The notes: generated from the sequence alone by a model not told the origin. Counted from the first letter of the stretch, positions 23,674 through 33,147 are shown. The stretch is 64,000 bases of DNA from CAYREV01 sp964423345 (GCA_964423345.1 CAYREV010000014.1:5125-69124), one strand, 5' to 3'. Numbers and translations: made by a program.

Positions 23674-23701
23674 AAAAAGGCGGAACCGGAAGTTCCGCCT
23701 T
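23674..23701 (-). terminator. Terminator of the FadL/SGNH operon
   Basis: A perfect 10-bp stem (23677-23686 with 23692-23701, AAGGCGGAAC/GTTCCGCCTT) and a 5-base loop; on the minus strand it ends in a U run (A's at 23674-23678). It is 32 bp past the SGNH lipoprotein stop at 23734. Confidence 0.88.
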
Positions 23702-23733
23702 CGTCCCGAATGGGAACATAAGATCACCCGTTT

Positions 23734-25128
23734 TTATTGGACGGGAATGCCTTCGGGGATATCGGTTATATCAATTTGTTCAACATTGGCCCCGTAAAAA
23801 TTATTGATAACCTTTATGGTTTCGTTGGCGATCACTGCCGCTCCACGGTTGGTGGGGTGGATGCCGTCAAACGAAAAGAGGGAGCCGGGCAGCGGCCGGA
23901 GGGTGAGGTCGTCGGCCGGATAGCCGCCGCCATTGCTTTGGTAATTGCTGAGGACGTCATCATAGATTCCGTTGATATCCACCAGGGCAAAACCGGCCGA
24001 GGAGACGGCGGAGCTGATAATACCGTTGTATTGAGCTACGGCGCCTGCTGCCTGCTCCAGCTCGGAATTGGCCGGGTCGGCGTCGCCCAGCTTTCCATCG
24101 AGCACATACTTGTCGGGTATAGCCGTCTCGGGCTGGATGGGGGGATTAATCTCACCTTCCTGCACCTTGGTGAAGTAGGAGGAGGCGGTGAGCAGCAGGA
24201 AATCGTCCCGGCGCATCACGTTCGTGGTGTCATCCACCTGGATATAAATGTCGAAATTGCCGTTCTGGGTTACCAGCTGGTAGCTTTGGGTATCGGCATT
24301 GAAAACGATGGCCCCCTGTTGCTGAAGCTGGCTTCGAAGCAGGAACACAAAGGGGATGCTCGTTACATCGGGGATATTATATGCCACCACGCCGGCTCCG
24401 GTGGAGGCCAGGGCCTGCACGGATCCCTGGTAGAGGTTCTGAAAGGTAGTGGGATCGGTAATGGCCTGTCCTTCCCCGCCGCTTTTCACAAACCCCAGCA
24501 CATCGTTGTTACCCAGCCAGAAGGTGATAAATGTGGGGTTTTGCGCGGCCACCTGGTTGTGAATATTGGGGGCGTCTTTGGCCAGCTCCGAATTGGGGAG
24601 CACAAAGCTGTAGAAGGGGTTGAATTTCGGGTGTTGCGGGTTCGTAGACCGCTCTTTCAGCATTCCCTGGTTCCCGGGATTCAGGTAGTCCACCAGAATG
24701 GAACCGGGCACGCCCATATTTTCAAAGGGCTTGTCGGATTCTTCAAAAATCTGGGTGCCGTTATTGGGATTTCTGTGTGTCTGCAGGGGGCTCAGGCTGG
24801 TAAGTTCGATTCGGCCGACCGGTTTACCGTCCACGAAACCGAGTCCCGGGTTGGTAACCAGCGGCTGTTCAAAGTTGCCGACCTGCCGGAACTGCCGCGC
24901 CAGCAGCCGCGGGAAAGAAAACTCCTGTGCATCACGGTAGAGCGCCCCGTTTTGAAATCCGGCCGTGAGGCTGTTGCCTACAGCTACATAGGTGGAAAAG
25001 TCGGCATCTCCTGAATTGAGCTCCTCGGTGTCCAGGTCGTTATAGTCTTTACAGCCCGCTGCAATAAGCAGCAGGAGTCCGATGGCGGGAATAATCTTTT
25101 TCATCGTCAGGTTATTCATAACAGTCAT
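23734..25128 (-). CDS. SGNH/GDSL hydrolase lipoprotein (copy 2, intact catalytic set)
   Basis: 464 residues. I take the ATG at 25128, which has a GGAG element nine bases upstream; ATGs at 25119 and 25104 are alternatives, and all give a lipoprotein signal ending in I-A-A-G-C (Cys26). SGNH blocks: block I G-N-S-L (Ser53) in place of GDSL, a N-x-GVPG block II, block III with GNND, and block V D421-G-I-H424. So Ser, Gly, Asn and His are all present. Such lipases/esterases hydrolyse lipids or acyl-sugars at the cell surface. The gene lies 18 bp after the FadL-family gene and ends at a terminator, so the two form a two-gene operon. Substrate not known. Confidence 0.88.
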   Translation of the reverse strand: MTVMNNLTMKKIIPAIGLLLLIAAGCKDYNDLDTEELNSGDADFSTYVAVGNSLTAGFQNGALYRDAQEFSFPRLLARQFRQVGNFEQPLVTNPGLGFVDGKPVGRIELTSLSPLQTHRNPNNGTQIFEESDKPFENMGVPGSILVDYLNPGNQGMLKERSTNPQHPKFNPFYSFVLPNSELAKDAPNIHNQVAAQNPTFITFWLGNNDVLGFVKSGGEGQAITDPTTFQNLYQGSVQALASTGAGVVAYNIPDVTSIPFVFLLRSQLQQQGAIVFNADTQSYQLVTQNGNFDIYIQVDDTTNVMRRDDFLLLTASSYFTKVQEGEINPPIQPETAIPDKYVLDGKLGDADPANSELEQAAGAVAQYNGIISSAVSSAGFALVDINGIYDDVLSNYQSNGGGYPADDLTLRPLPGSLFSFDGIHPTNRGAAVIANETIKVINNFYGANVEQIDITDIPEGIPVQ

Positions 25129-25146
25129 TGCTTGATTCTCCAAGTT

Positions 25147-26400
25147 TTAAAAATTCAGTGTCACTCCCAGGCCGGGCAGGTTGGCATGGGTGTTGTACAC
25201 GCCGTCAACACCGCTTTCGGTGTTTTCAACACGGCGCTGCTTGGCCCGGATAAAGATATAGGAGGCATCAACATCCAGATAGTCGGTGATGCTGAAGGTC
25301 AGTCCCCCGGAAAAGAGCCAGCGATCGGCATCGGGGAGGGTGGGGTCCACATATTTTTCCCTGATGGGGTTTTTGTCGTAGGCGATACCGGCGCGGACGG
25401 TAAGCCCTTCGAGCGGTATGCCGGTATACTCACTGCCTACCCGCAGCTGCCAGGAATCCTGGAAATTTCGTTCGGTAACCGTTTCCGTTATGCCTCCCAG
25501 CTCTTGTACCGGCTGGTCGAATTCAATTCTCAGCTCGTCGTAACTGGACCAGCCCCACCATACGTAATCCACTTCCACGCTTAGGTCGTCAGTGGGCTTG
25601 ACGTTGACGGCTGCCACCCAGCTGGCCGGAAGGTCGATGGTCGTCGATCCTTCGACGGGCACCTTGAACGCCCCCGGAAGATCCCGGAACTGGCCGCTGC
25701 CTTCAAATTCTGCGGCCACTTCGCTACGGTAGGTGAAGCCGAGGGTTACTTTTTCAACGGGCTTATACATAATCCCTGCGTTGTAACCGAAAGCAGGTTC
25801 CTTAAGGTCGCCCTTGAGGGAGAAGGCTCCCTCGGGCGAGAAGGTTTGCAAGGCCCTTCTGAATTTCACCTTCCCGTGAAAGGCTACCCGAAGCCCGGCG
25901 CCCAGTTGAATCTTGCCGATACCGAAATCGGGCAGGGTATAGGCAACCGCCGGATTGGCAAAGAGAGTCTGAATGTCTGCCTCAATGGAAGAGCCGCGTC
26001 CCAACCAGTTTTCGGGCCACTTGGTGCCAAGGCCGAAAGGAGCATATACGCCGAGCCCGGCCGTGAGGCCTTCGGTAATCTGGTAGGAGCCGAAAAAGCT
26101 GGGTACCCAGAACTGCTGATCTTTCATATCGATCTTCTGCCCGTGGGGTGCAAGGGGCGAGAGGTTGCGGAAAGAGGTGCGGGGTGCAATAATGGTGGCC
26201 CCGGTACTGATATGGACGCCTTCCAGGCTGGAGAGGCCGGCAGGATTGTAATAGATGGTTGACACATGATCTGCGTAGGCCGAGAAAGCTCCGAGCATAC
26301 CGTTGGCTCTCACACTGGCTTCGTAAATGGAGAAGCCGCTGGCAAAAGCCGATGCGGACCCCAGGAATAGGAAGCATAAGGTGGCAATAAATCTTCGCAT
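25147..26400 (-). CDS. OmpP1/FadL-family outer-membrane transport protein
   Basis: 417 residues: a Sec signal (about 1-20, ending ASA), then NGMLGAFSAYADHVSTIYYNPAGL, the N-terminal hatch sequence shared by FadL/OmpP1 proteins, then alternating amphipathic strands ending in an aromatic C-terminus (VTLNF). FadL forms a 14-strand barrel that takes long-chain fatty acids or other hydrophobic compounds across the outer membrane by lateral diffusion. Within its operon the next gene is an SGNH hydrolase, so an ester cleaved outside could feed this channel. That link is inference from order. Confidence 0.9.
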   Translation of the reverse strand: MRRFIATLCFLFLGSASAFASGFSIYEASVRANGMLGAFSAYADHVSTIYYNPAGLSSLEGVHISTGATIIAPRTSFRNLSPLAPHGQKIDMKDQQFWVPSFFGSYQITEGLTAGLGVYAPFGLGTKWPENWLGRGSSIEADIQTLFANPAVAYTLPDFGIGKIQLGAGLRVAFHGKVKFRRALQTFSPEGAFSLKGDLKEPAFGYNAGIMYKPVEKVTLGFTYRSEVAAEFEGSGQFRDLPGAFKVPVEGSTTIDLPASWVAAVNVKPTDDLSVEVDYVWWGWSSYDELRIEFDQPVQELGGITETVTERNFQDSWQLRVGSEYTGIPLEGLTVRAGIAYDKNPIREKYVDPTLPDADRWLFSGGLTFSITDYLDVDASYIFIRAKQRRVENTESGVDGVYNTHANLPGLGVTLNF

Positions 26401-26566
26401 GGATACTAGGTTTTGGTAGATGATAATTTAGGTTATTGGCAGATTGTAGGCTGGCGCCAAATTTGTCTGAAAATGGTGAATATTGACTAAAAATGAAAGA
26501 AATAGATGCCGGAAAAGAACTAACGCAAAATGGGGGAGTATCATTTATTCAAAAGGCGGGAGATAG

Positions 26567-26603
26567 AAAAAAAACACCTCCCGAAAGGACGGAAGGTGTT
26601 TTT
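26567..26603 (-). terminator. Terminator of the receptor/SGNH (copy 1) unit
   Basis: A perfect 10-bp stem (26570-26579 with 26594-26603, AAAAACACCT/AGGTGTTTTT) and a 14-base loop. On the minus strand it ends in a U run. It lies 36 bp past the SGNH stop at 26639 and separates this unit from the FadL gene. Confidence 0.85.
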
Positions 26604-26638
26604 GAACAGATTGTTTTCAGGAAGAGCCCTTTGGCCGG

Positions 26639-28303
26639 TTACCAGGTTTTGGCACTGGTTCCGGGCTGCTCGCTGAGGCAGTCGCCGTTGCAAAGCTGCA
26701 CGCTGGGAAGATTCAACACATCCACTTCCGGTATGTCGGCGCTGAAGGCATCATTTATGACTCCGATAATATCGTTGGCTATGATGGCTCCACCGCGAAT
26801 ATTGGGATGGATGCCGTCGGTCGACATAACGCCATTGGGGCTGAAGTCGGGCTGAAGGTCCACCCCGTTGACTGTGATGCCCACCTCTCCGTCGCTCAGC
26901 CCGAACAGATCGGTAAAGGCACTGGTGGCCGAGTTGGTGTTGTAGAGCGCCAGTCGTTCGGGAAAGTTGGAGACGGCTGTGGCAATAATGCCGTTAAAGG
27001 TGGCACGGCTGGTTTCAATCTCCAGCTGTTCGTCCTGGGTAAGGTAGTACCGGTCGCCGCTCAGATTGCCCGTGGCAAGGTCATACCCCAGGGGAATAAC
27101 GATCCCGATGGGGGTGTCTTTGGGGTCTGGATCCCCGTCGGCTTCCTTGCCGAGCAGGCTTCCGGCCGACATCAGCACCAGCTCGCCGGCGACGAGGGGC
27201 CGCGACTGCTCATAGGGGACGAGGGCCGCACGCTGTTCGGCGGTGATGGCTCCGGCTCCCTCCAGCATGTCGAACTCCTCCTCCAGGTCGTCCAGGGTCT
27301 CGTCTATAGCCAGAATGGGGTTTTGGCCCGCACTGTAGCTGATTTTCCTGCGGTCAATGTCTTCCTGCGGCTGTATGCCGTTATCCGCAAGGGCCTGCAG
27401 GGCCTGGTTCACGGGATCCAGCGCCTGGTTCAGCTGGGCGGCGGTGGTCTCGTCAAGCGGTATGGCGTTGTATCGTACGGCCTGGAAGAGGGGAGCGGCC
27501 AGCAGCGGCGGAATATTCACCACTACACCCTTGGCCGTGGTGTTCTGCATCAGGCTGCCCACGGTGGCATTGAAGCGGGTGTTGAAATCGGAATCCGACG
27601 TCAGGTAAGCCGGGTTGGAAGCCCCTGTGGCTGCATAGCCCAGCACGTCCAGGCTGCCTATCCAAAGGGTGATAAAGGTAGGCTGGGCCAAGATGGCATC
27701 CTCCAGGATGGTGGAGCTGCCGGGCGAGGAGGCAAATCGGGCATAAAACGGGCTGTAGGCCGGGTTGGCCGGATCATCCGGTCCCCCGGTGGCTCCGGTA
27801 AGCAGCTGTCCCACGGTAATGCCGGGGACCCCGAAATTGTTCAGCGAGGCGGCGTCCCCACCGTAGGCTCCGATCGTCTCGCCCGTAACAACCGGCGAGG
27901 GGGCCGGAATCGAGGCGTCCAGCTTGAAACGTCCCAGCACAATGTTACCGACCGGATTTGTGCCGGCCACCGTATTGAATCCGCTTTCGGAATTGATATC
28001 GGGTTGGGTAAAGCCCAGGTCCTGCCCGGAAGCCGTGGAAAACTGTTTGGACAGCAGGGCGGGATAGGAATTGGACTGGCCCAGGTTATAGAGGGCCCCA
28101 TCCATGTAACCCGCCGTTACGGAACTTCCAATGGCTGCATAACTGCTGAAGTCGGCCGTTCCCGGATCGCCGCCCGAGACGGGCTCCGGAACGGGATTGC
28201 TCTCCAGCTGGTCTTCAACAAGGGCATCGTAGCTGCTTTCACAGGAGATCGTTAAAAAAACAGCTCCCAGGAGTAGTAGGGTATATTTGAATAGAGATTT
28301 CAT
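26639..28303 (-). CDS. SGNH/GDSL-like lipoprotein (copy 1, degenerate block III)
   Basis: 554 residues with a lipoprotein signal (LTISC, Cys21) and clear homology in layout to copy 2: block I G-S-S-V (Ser61) after FSSYAAI, block II N-x-GVPG, and block V D496-G-I-H499. Block III reads G-S-L-D where copy 2 has G-N-N-D, so the oxyanion-hole Asn is replaced by Leu. A longer middle insertion (about residues 290-390) explains the extra size. It may still be an esterase with another oxyanion donor, or a binding protein. It starts 14 bp after the TonB-dependent receptor stop, so the two are co-transcribed. Confidence 0.85.
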   Translation of the reverse strand: MKSLFKYTLLLLGAVFLTISCESSYDALVEDQLESNPVPEPVSGGDPGTADFSSYAAIGSSVTAGYMDGALYNLGQSNSYPALLSKQFSTASGQDLGFTQPDINSESGFNTVAGTNPVGNIVLGRFKLDASIPAPSPVVTGETIGAYGGDAASLNNFGVPGITVGQLLTGATGGPDDPANPAYSPFYARFASSPGSSTILEDAILAQPTFITLWIGSLDVLGYAATGASNPAYLTSDSDFNTRFNATVGSLMQNTTAKGVVVNIPPLLAAPLFQAVRYNAIPLDETTAAQLNQALDPVNQALQALADNGIQPQEDIDRRKISYSAGQNPILAIDETLDDLEEEFDMLEGAGAITAEQRAALVPYEQSRPLVAGELVLMSAGSLLGKEADGDPDPKDTPIGIVIPLGYDLATGNLSGDRYYLTQDEQLEIETSRATFNGIIATAVSNFPERLALYNTNSATSAFTDLFGLSDGEVGITVNGVDLQPDFSPNGVMSTDGIHPNIRGGAIIANDIIGVINDAFSADIPEVDVLNLPSVQLCNGDCLSEQPGTSAKTW

Positions 28304-28317
28304 AGATCGAAAGTTTA

Positions 28318-31218
28318 TTAATTCAGGAATTGGTCGAATTTGAGGGAAAGCAGGTAGATGGCTCCCAGGCGCGGATTGCCGAAGGAGTTGACATAGTGCT
28401 CATTCAGGATATTGGTGCCGCTCAGCTTCACCGTCGTGTTCACGGAGGGCACTTTGTAGCTGACCTGTGCATCAAGCGTCCCGAAAGCGTCGATTACACC
28501 GCTTCCGAAAGAAGACTCCCACAGGAAGGCATCCTGCCAGCGGTAGACAACATTGAAGCCCAGGTTGGGAGTTACCTTCCGGTTCTGGAACTTGAGGTTG
28601 TAACGCCACTCGGGGGTGTTGTAGCTGGCCCTGAATCCCTGGTCGGTAAGGTCTTTCTGGGATATCAGGTCGTTATACGCCACATTGCCTCCGATGGAGT
28701 AGCCCTGCCCGAGTACATATTCCATGCCTACGGCGAAACCCTGCGCTTCGACTTTTCCGTCGGCGTTGACATCAAAGCCGTAACGCTGCAGGCGTCCTTC
28801 GACTCCGTCGGGGAAGTTATTGGTGATAATGGCCTCTTTTCCTGCGTCGCTGTCGGGGTCAAAACCCTGTACCGGATCATATCCGTCCCGGGTATCCGTG
28901 TCGGTCAGGTCCACGGCCTGGGTAAAGTCAATTTCGGCAATGAAATCCTGGTAGGCGCTGTAGTAGTAATATGCGTCAATAAACAGGCGGTTGCCGATCA
29001 GGGATTTGTAGCCGATTTCGAAGGTGCTGACCTTTTCGGTTTTAAACTTTTCGAATTCGGGCGTCTCCAGCAGCTGCCGGGCCTGGGCGATCGATTGCCC
29101 CTCAGCCAGCGCTTCACGGGCCGCATTGACGCTTTCGGTCAGGTATACGGTGTTGGTTTCGAAATTATAGCGGTCTACCAGTACCGGGTTGCTACCGATA
29201 AGACGGCGCGTGACCACATCCAGGTCGATAAACTGCGTCTGGGTAGTCGGAATCCGGAAGCCGCGCTGAAATGAGGCCCTGATGTTATGGTCGTCCGCCA
29301 CCGTAAAGACCGTTGAAAAACGGGGTGAAAGCTGTCCCTCGAAATATTCATTCTTGTCGTACCGGAGCGAGCCCTGCAGGTCGAGCCGGTCGTCCATCAA
29401 GTCCTTGGACAACTGCACGTAGGCACCGAACTCGTCGATATCGAACTCTTCGCCGTTCGAGGTGAGGGCGAAGAGGGTACCCTCCGACTTAAGGTCATAG
29501 CGTCGGAGGCTGGCGCCTCCAATTATTTCGACCGTGGCCGGATCGACCATGTTTGAGAAATTATAGCTTGTTTCGGCATGCCACAGGCCGGATTTGTCCA
29601 GGAACATCGCACCGCCTTCGGAGATGGGGTTGTTCCGTATGGTATTGGCCATGTTTTCAAACTGTGAGCTGCCCGGCTGGGGCTGCGCCTGTTCGCCTGC
29701 AACACGCGCCAGTGCATGCGCCTCCTCTACGGTTGCCCCCTGGGTCCGTGCCCCTGCAAAGGTTTCAAAATAGGCCGGTACAAAGGTATCCAGGTTGATC
29801 AGGGTGGCCAGGGTGTTGGCTGCGTAGGTTTGGCCGGCATCTTCCTGGGTGGTGTAGGCGCGGACGAAGAAGTTGGGATTCTTAAGCTCGATTTTACCGG
29901 TCCAGATGGAAAAGTCGTCCAGTACGAAGCGGTCGTTTGCGGTATACACCGTACTCCCCGAGCCGTAGTTATACTGGCCCAGCAGTTCATAGTCGCCCGA
30001 AAGCAGGTAGTGCAGCGCGCCGCTCAGCTTAAGGCTTTCCGAGGTGTTGTCTACAAAAGAGGTTTCGGTATATCCCGTCGGGGTAAAAGCGCCCGCCTCA
30101 CCGTCGGGAAGGAGGGTGCGGATGGCGGCAACCTGCTGGTTGCCCTGGGCAATCAGCCGATCGGCGATCTGCCCGATGGTCAGCAGCGGTTCGCCGTATA
30201 CGTTTACCCCGTCGTAGACCCGGTTGCCGTTGCGGGATGTTTCACCCCGAAGCACGGTGCCGAAGCTGGCAGGCCCGTGGTCGCGGTAATCCTGGGCTAC
30301 GAAGTCGGCCGCGTTCAGGTACGAGAGGTTAAACTTGTAGGCAAACTTGTCGTTGACCGAATTGGCGAATCGAATGGAGTAGTCCTGGTAGAGCGATGGG
30401 TCTTCTACCTGCGAATCGATATGGTTGACCCCGGTCTTGACCTCGGCGGAAAGGCCCTGGTAGTCGAAGGGGCTTTTGCTGTTGAGCAGAAGTATGCCGT
30501 TCAGGGCGTTGGGCCCGTAAAGAGCCGAAGCCACGCCCGGCACCAGTTCCGCGCTTTCAAGGTCAAGGTCCGATATACCCACAACGTTACCCACCGGGAA
30601 GTTAAGGCCGGGGGCCTGGTTGTCAATACCATCTATGAGCTGTACAAAACGAACGTTGCCGTTGGCGTTGAACCCCCGGGTGTTTACGGATTTAAAGGTG
30701 ATGCTCTGGGTGCTGAAGTCGACTCCCTTGAGGTGGGAGAGCGATTCGTAAAAGCTCGGTGTTGCCGACTGTTGCAGGTCTACCGCATCCATTTTTTCAA
30801 TGGATACGGGCGATTCCAGGATGCTTTCCTCTACCCGGGAAGCAGAAACCACTACTTCATCGCCGAGAATGGCGGCCTCCTCCATTTCCACCGTCAGGTT
30901 TTCGGTAGGGGAATCCGTAATTTCCACTTCCGTGTTTTTGAAGCCTACCAGGCTGAAGACCAGCACTACCGGCGGGTCCTGGTTGAGAGAAAGGGAGAAT
31001 TGCCCATCGGTCTTGGTCGAGGTACCGAGATACTTGTCCTTGACCCTGACATTTACCCCCGCCAGCGGGTCACCCGTTTCGGCATCGACAACGGTACCCG
31101 AAACACGGGTATCCAGGGTGTTGGAGATGGATTTAGAGGTCCCGTAATTGGGCAGGCTGAGCAAAAGTGCCGCAACCGCTATAAAACAGAAGTATTTGTA
31201 TGGTATCGAACAGCTCAT
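28318..31218 (-). CDS. TonB-dependent outer-membrane receptor with N-terminal carboxypeptidase-like domain
   Basis: 966 residues: a signal region (about 1-30), a CarboxypepD_reg-like beta-sandwich (about 38-115, with VSGTVVDAETGDPLAGVNV), a plug (about 125-235, with a TRGFN... segment) and a 22-strand barrel ending in an aromatic C-terminus. This architecture is typical of SusC-like and other Bacteroidota receptors that import ligands energised by TonB-ExbBD. No SusD partner is adjacent; the neighbour is an SGNH lipoprotein instead, which suggests a lipid or ester ligand. The gene has a long 327-bp upstream region. Confidence 0.92.
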   Translation of the reverse strand: MSCSIPYKYFCFIAVAALLLSLPNYGTSKSISNTLDTRVSGTVVDAETGDPLAGVNVRVKDKYLGTSTKTDGQFSLSLNQDPPVVLVFSLVGFKNTEVEITDSPTENLTVEMEEAAILGDEVVVSASRVEESILESPVSIEKMDAVDLQQSATPSFYESLSHLKGVDFSTQSITFKSVNTRGFNANGNVRFVQLIDGIDNQAPGLNFPVGNVVGISDLDLESAELVPGVASALYGPNALNGILLLNSKSPFDYQGLSAEVKTGVNHIDSQVEDPSLYQDYSIRFANSVNDKFAYKFNLSYLNAADFVAQDYRDHGPASFGTVLRGETSRNGNRVYDGVNVYGEPLLTIGQIADRLIAQGNQQVAAIRTLLPDGEAGAFTPTGYTETSFVDNTSESLKLSGALHYLLSGDYELLGQYNYGSGSTVYTANDRFVLDDFSIWTGKIELKNPNFFVRAYTTQEDAGQTYAANTLATLINLDTFVPAYFETFAGARTQGATVEEAHALARVAGEQAQPQPGSSQFENMANTIRNNPISEGGAMFLDKSGLWHAETSYNFSNMVDPATVEIIGGASLRRYDLKSEGTLFALTSNGEEFDIDEFGAYVQLSKDLMDDRLDLQGSLRYDKNEYFEGQLSPRFSTVFTVADDHNIRASFQRGFRIPTTQTQFIDLDVVTRRLIGSNPVLVDRYNFETNTVYLTESVNAAREALAEGQSIAQARQLLETPEFEKFKTEKVSTFEIGYKSLIGNRLFIDAYYYYSAYQDFIAEIDFTQAVDLTDTDTRDGYDPVQGFDPDSDAGKEAIITNNFPDGVEGRLQRYGFDVNADGKVEAQGFAVGMEYVLGQGYSIGGNVAYNDLISQKDLTDQGFRASYNTPEWRYNLKFQNRKVTPNLGFNVVYRWQDAFLWESSFGSGVIDAFGTLDAQVSYKVPSVNTTVKLSGTNILNEHYVNSFGNPRLGAIYLLSLKFDQFLN

Positions 31219-31545
31219 ATTGGTGTATGTTTAAGATAAATGTTGAGTCTGAGGTAGAACGGCCGTTCAAATGCCTGAACGTAACCGAGTATTTGTTATC
31301 CCGACTGTGTTATTATTTCGGAAATTAAGCTTTTTAAATACAGAGTATTAAAACCTAATAAAACCGGTCTCTATTCTCTCCCCAAGCAAGAATAATAAAA
31401 GTATAGAGAACTTTTCTTAACAGTGTTAATCAACAAATAACTAAATCAAAATGAATATTAAAAATTTTTGAGCTCAGCCGGAAATTTATTTACCAGGTAT
31501 GCTTTCGTATATTTGCCTGAATTATCATCATATATACTATACTGC
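31219..31545. promoter_or_regulatory. 327-bp divergent AT-rich region
   Basis: Lies between the start of the TonB-dependent receptor (minus) and of a methyltransferase (plus). Most of it is AT-rich (runs of A/T at about 31320-31470). A TATATTTG octamer (31508-31515) matches the Bacteroidota -7 box TAnnTTTG and sits 30 bases before the methyltransferase ATG, but no TTG lies at the expected -33 position. No ORF over 30 codons was found on either strand beyond the upstream extension of the methyltransferase frame. Confidence 0.4.
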
Positions 31546-32295
31546 ATGGACTGGTTTGAGGAGTGGTTTGACAGCCCTTTATATGAAAAATTGTATGCAA
31601 ACAGGGACGAAGAAGAGGCCCGGCGACTGATAAAACTGTTGGAGAATGAGCTTGATTTGCACGCCTGTTCGAAGATATTGGACCTGGGTTGCGGACGCGG
31701 CCGTCATGCCATCAGCCTGAACAGGAAAGGGTACCGGGTAAAAGGGATCGACCTCTCACCGGAAGCGATAAAAACGGCGCGTGAAAAAGCGGATAAGATG
31801 GGGCTTGAGAATATCAGTTTTGAGGTTCGGGACATGCGGGACCCTCTCCCGGAATCCTTTGACGCCATTCTAAACCTCTTTACCACCTTCGGATATTTTA
31901 AGTCGGACCGGGAAAATGCACAGGTATTGGACAGTGTAGCCGGGATGTTGGAGCCCGGCGGGATATTTGTACTCGATTACCTGAATGCCCGCAGGGTACG
32001 CAAAAACTATAAGTCCGGAGACAGCGGGGAGTTTCACGGTATCAGCTACCGTATTAAACGGTATATAAAGGACGGGGCCATCCACAAGGATATAGTGTTC
32101 GAAGGGGATAAGATTGACGGCAAAAGAAAATATTCCGAGCGGGTAAAGCTGTATGAGCTGGATTGGTTCCGGGAGGAGTTAGCTAAAAGAGGACTCCTTA
32201 TTGACCATGTGTACGGCGATTACCAGGGTAGCGATTTTGATCCCGCATCCAGCGGCCGCTTGATAATTATCAGTCACCGCAATGAACACAGCTGA
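31546..32295 (+). CDS. Class I SAM-dependent methyltransferase
   Basis: 249 residues from the ATG at 31546; the longer frame from 31468 has no family similarity. Motif I is ILDLGCGRG (44-52), followed by an acidic end of strand 2 and LNLFTTFGYF (motif IV region). The C-terminal part has a YRIKRYIK strand set. These are general methyltransferases of the UbiE/Methyltransf_25 type; the substrate cannot be read. The neighbourhood gives no metabolic clue: the receptor operon is divergent and the next gene is convergent. Confidence 0.85.
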   Translation: MDWFEEWFDSPLYEKLYANRDEEEARRLIKLLENELDLHACSKILDLGCGRGRHAISLNRKGYRVKGIDLSPEAIKTAREKADKMGLENISFEVRDMRDPLPESFDAILNLFTTFGYFKSDRENAQVLDSVAGMLEPGGIFVLDYLNARRVRKNYKSGDSGEFHGISYRIKRYIKDGAIHKDIVFEGDKIDGKRKYSERVKLYELDWFREELAKRGLLIDHVYGDYQGSDFDPASSGRLIIISHRNEHS

Positions 32296-32386
32296 AAGGC
32301 AGGGAAGCATCTATCCGCACCTCCAATCTCCGAGGCTGCCGGGATTCCTTCCGGGGACTTCCAGGGCCGGGATTCAATCTCCAACC

Positions 32387-33055
32387 CTATAACACCGTCT
32401 GCGGGAGCACTTCCTCGGCACCGTGGGGCGGTTTGTCCAGGGTCCAGGTTTCAAAATAGAGGTGCCTCTCGGAGCCCATGCGCTTGCTGTTGATGCTGAA
32501 AAAACGGAAGTCAGGACCCACCAGCGGTTTGAAAGCTTTGAAAAGCAGGGGATAGATATTTTCTTTGGAAAACAGATGCAGGTCAAAACCGTTGTGGGCC
32601 TGTTCCTTATACAGGACCAGGTGCGCCTCGAGCAGCACTTCGCTCAGCTCTTCCTTGAAGTGGCCCACGTTGGAATCGCGGTCGATCCCCAGGGATGAGA
32701 AGGGGAGGTCGCCGTCCAGTACCTCCTTTTCGGAAATAATGATGGCGTCTCCCACATCGGCCTGCGACAGGGCATCTCCCGCATTGTCGTATACCTCCCC
32801 CTTGCAATGGAAGCGGTATGCATTGAATGCCTCGTCAAAAGCGCTGAGGATCTCTTTCCACTTTTCCAGCGTATTAATGCCGAATATCTCTTTCCTCAGC
32901 CGGGTGCCGGTAATATAAAACTTGGAATAGGTGGGGGTGGGCTTCATAAAATCCTCGAGAGAAGCCTCTTTCTCTTCCTGGGTTTTGTTGGCGTTGCGTT
33001 TCGCCAGCTTATCCAGCCTCAGGTCGTGGTCGAAAAACAGTTTAAAGATATCCAT
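32387..33055 (-). CDS. Conserved hypothetical protein
   Basis: 222 residues, soluble, with no signal peptide or membrane helix. The N-terminus (about 1-45) is helical and charged; the middle has a run of hydrophobic strands (DAIIISEKEVLDGDLPFSSLGI) and the C-terminus is aromatic-rich (FRFFSINSKRMG). I do not recognise it; it looks like a lineage-specific protein. It ends 91 bp from the methyltransferase stop (convergent) and starts 92 bp from the terminator of the pyrophosphatase gene, so it is expressed on its own. Confidence 0.6.
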   Translation of the reverse strand: MDIFKLFFDHDLRLDKLAKRNANKTQEEKEASLEDFMKPTPTYSKFYITGTRLRKEIFGINTLEKWKEILSAFDEAFNAYRFHCKGEVYDNAGDALSQADVGDAIIISEKEVLDGDLPFSSLGIDRDSNVGHFKEELSEVLLEAHLVLYKEQAHNGFDLHLFSKENIYPLLFKAFKPLVGPDFRFFSINSKRMGSERHLYFETWTLDKPPHGAEEVLPQTVL

Positions 33056-33147
33056 ATAAAAGGGTGTTTGGCATTCGGAACCATAAGATACGCATTAGAG
33101 CGTAGGCCTTAAAATAATTACGTTTCAAGCTTCCCGGCTGTTAACCT

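Noticed and set aside
23737..25014. A 425-codon plus-strand ORF over the SGNH lipoprotein
   Set aside because: Its sequence has no domain or membrane pattern and it lies fully opposite a gene with clear SGNH blocks.
26807..28255. A 482-codon plus-strand ORF over the second SGNH gene
   Set aside because: Shadow of the SGNH frame; the composition is Gly/Arg/Val-rich as expected for antisense of GC-rich coding DNA.
29716..31239. A 507-codon plus-strand ORF over the TonB-dependent receptor
   Set aside because: The opposite strand has the full receptor architecture, and this frame does not.
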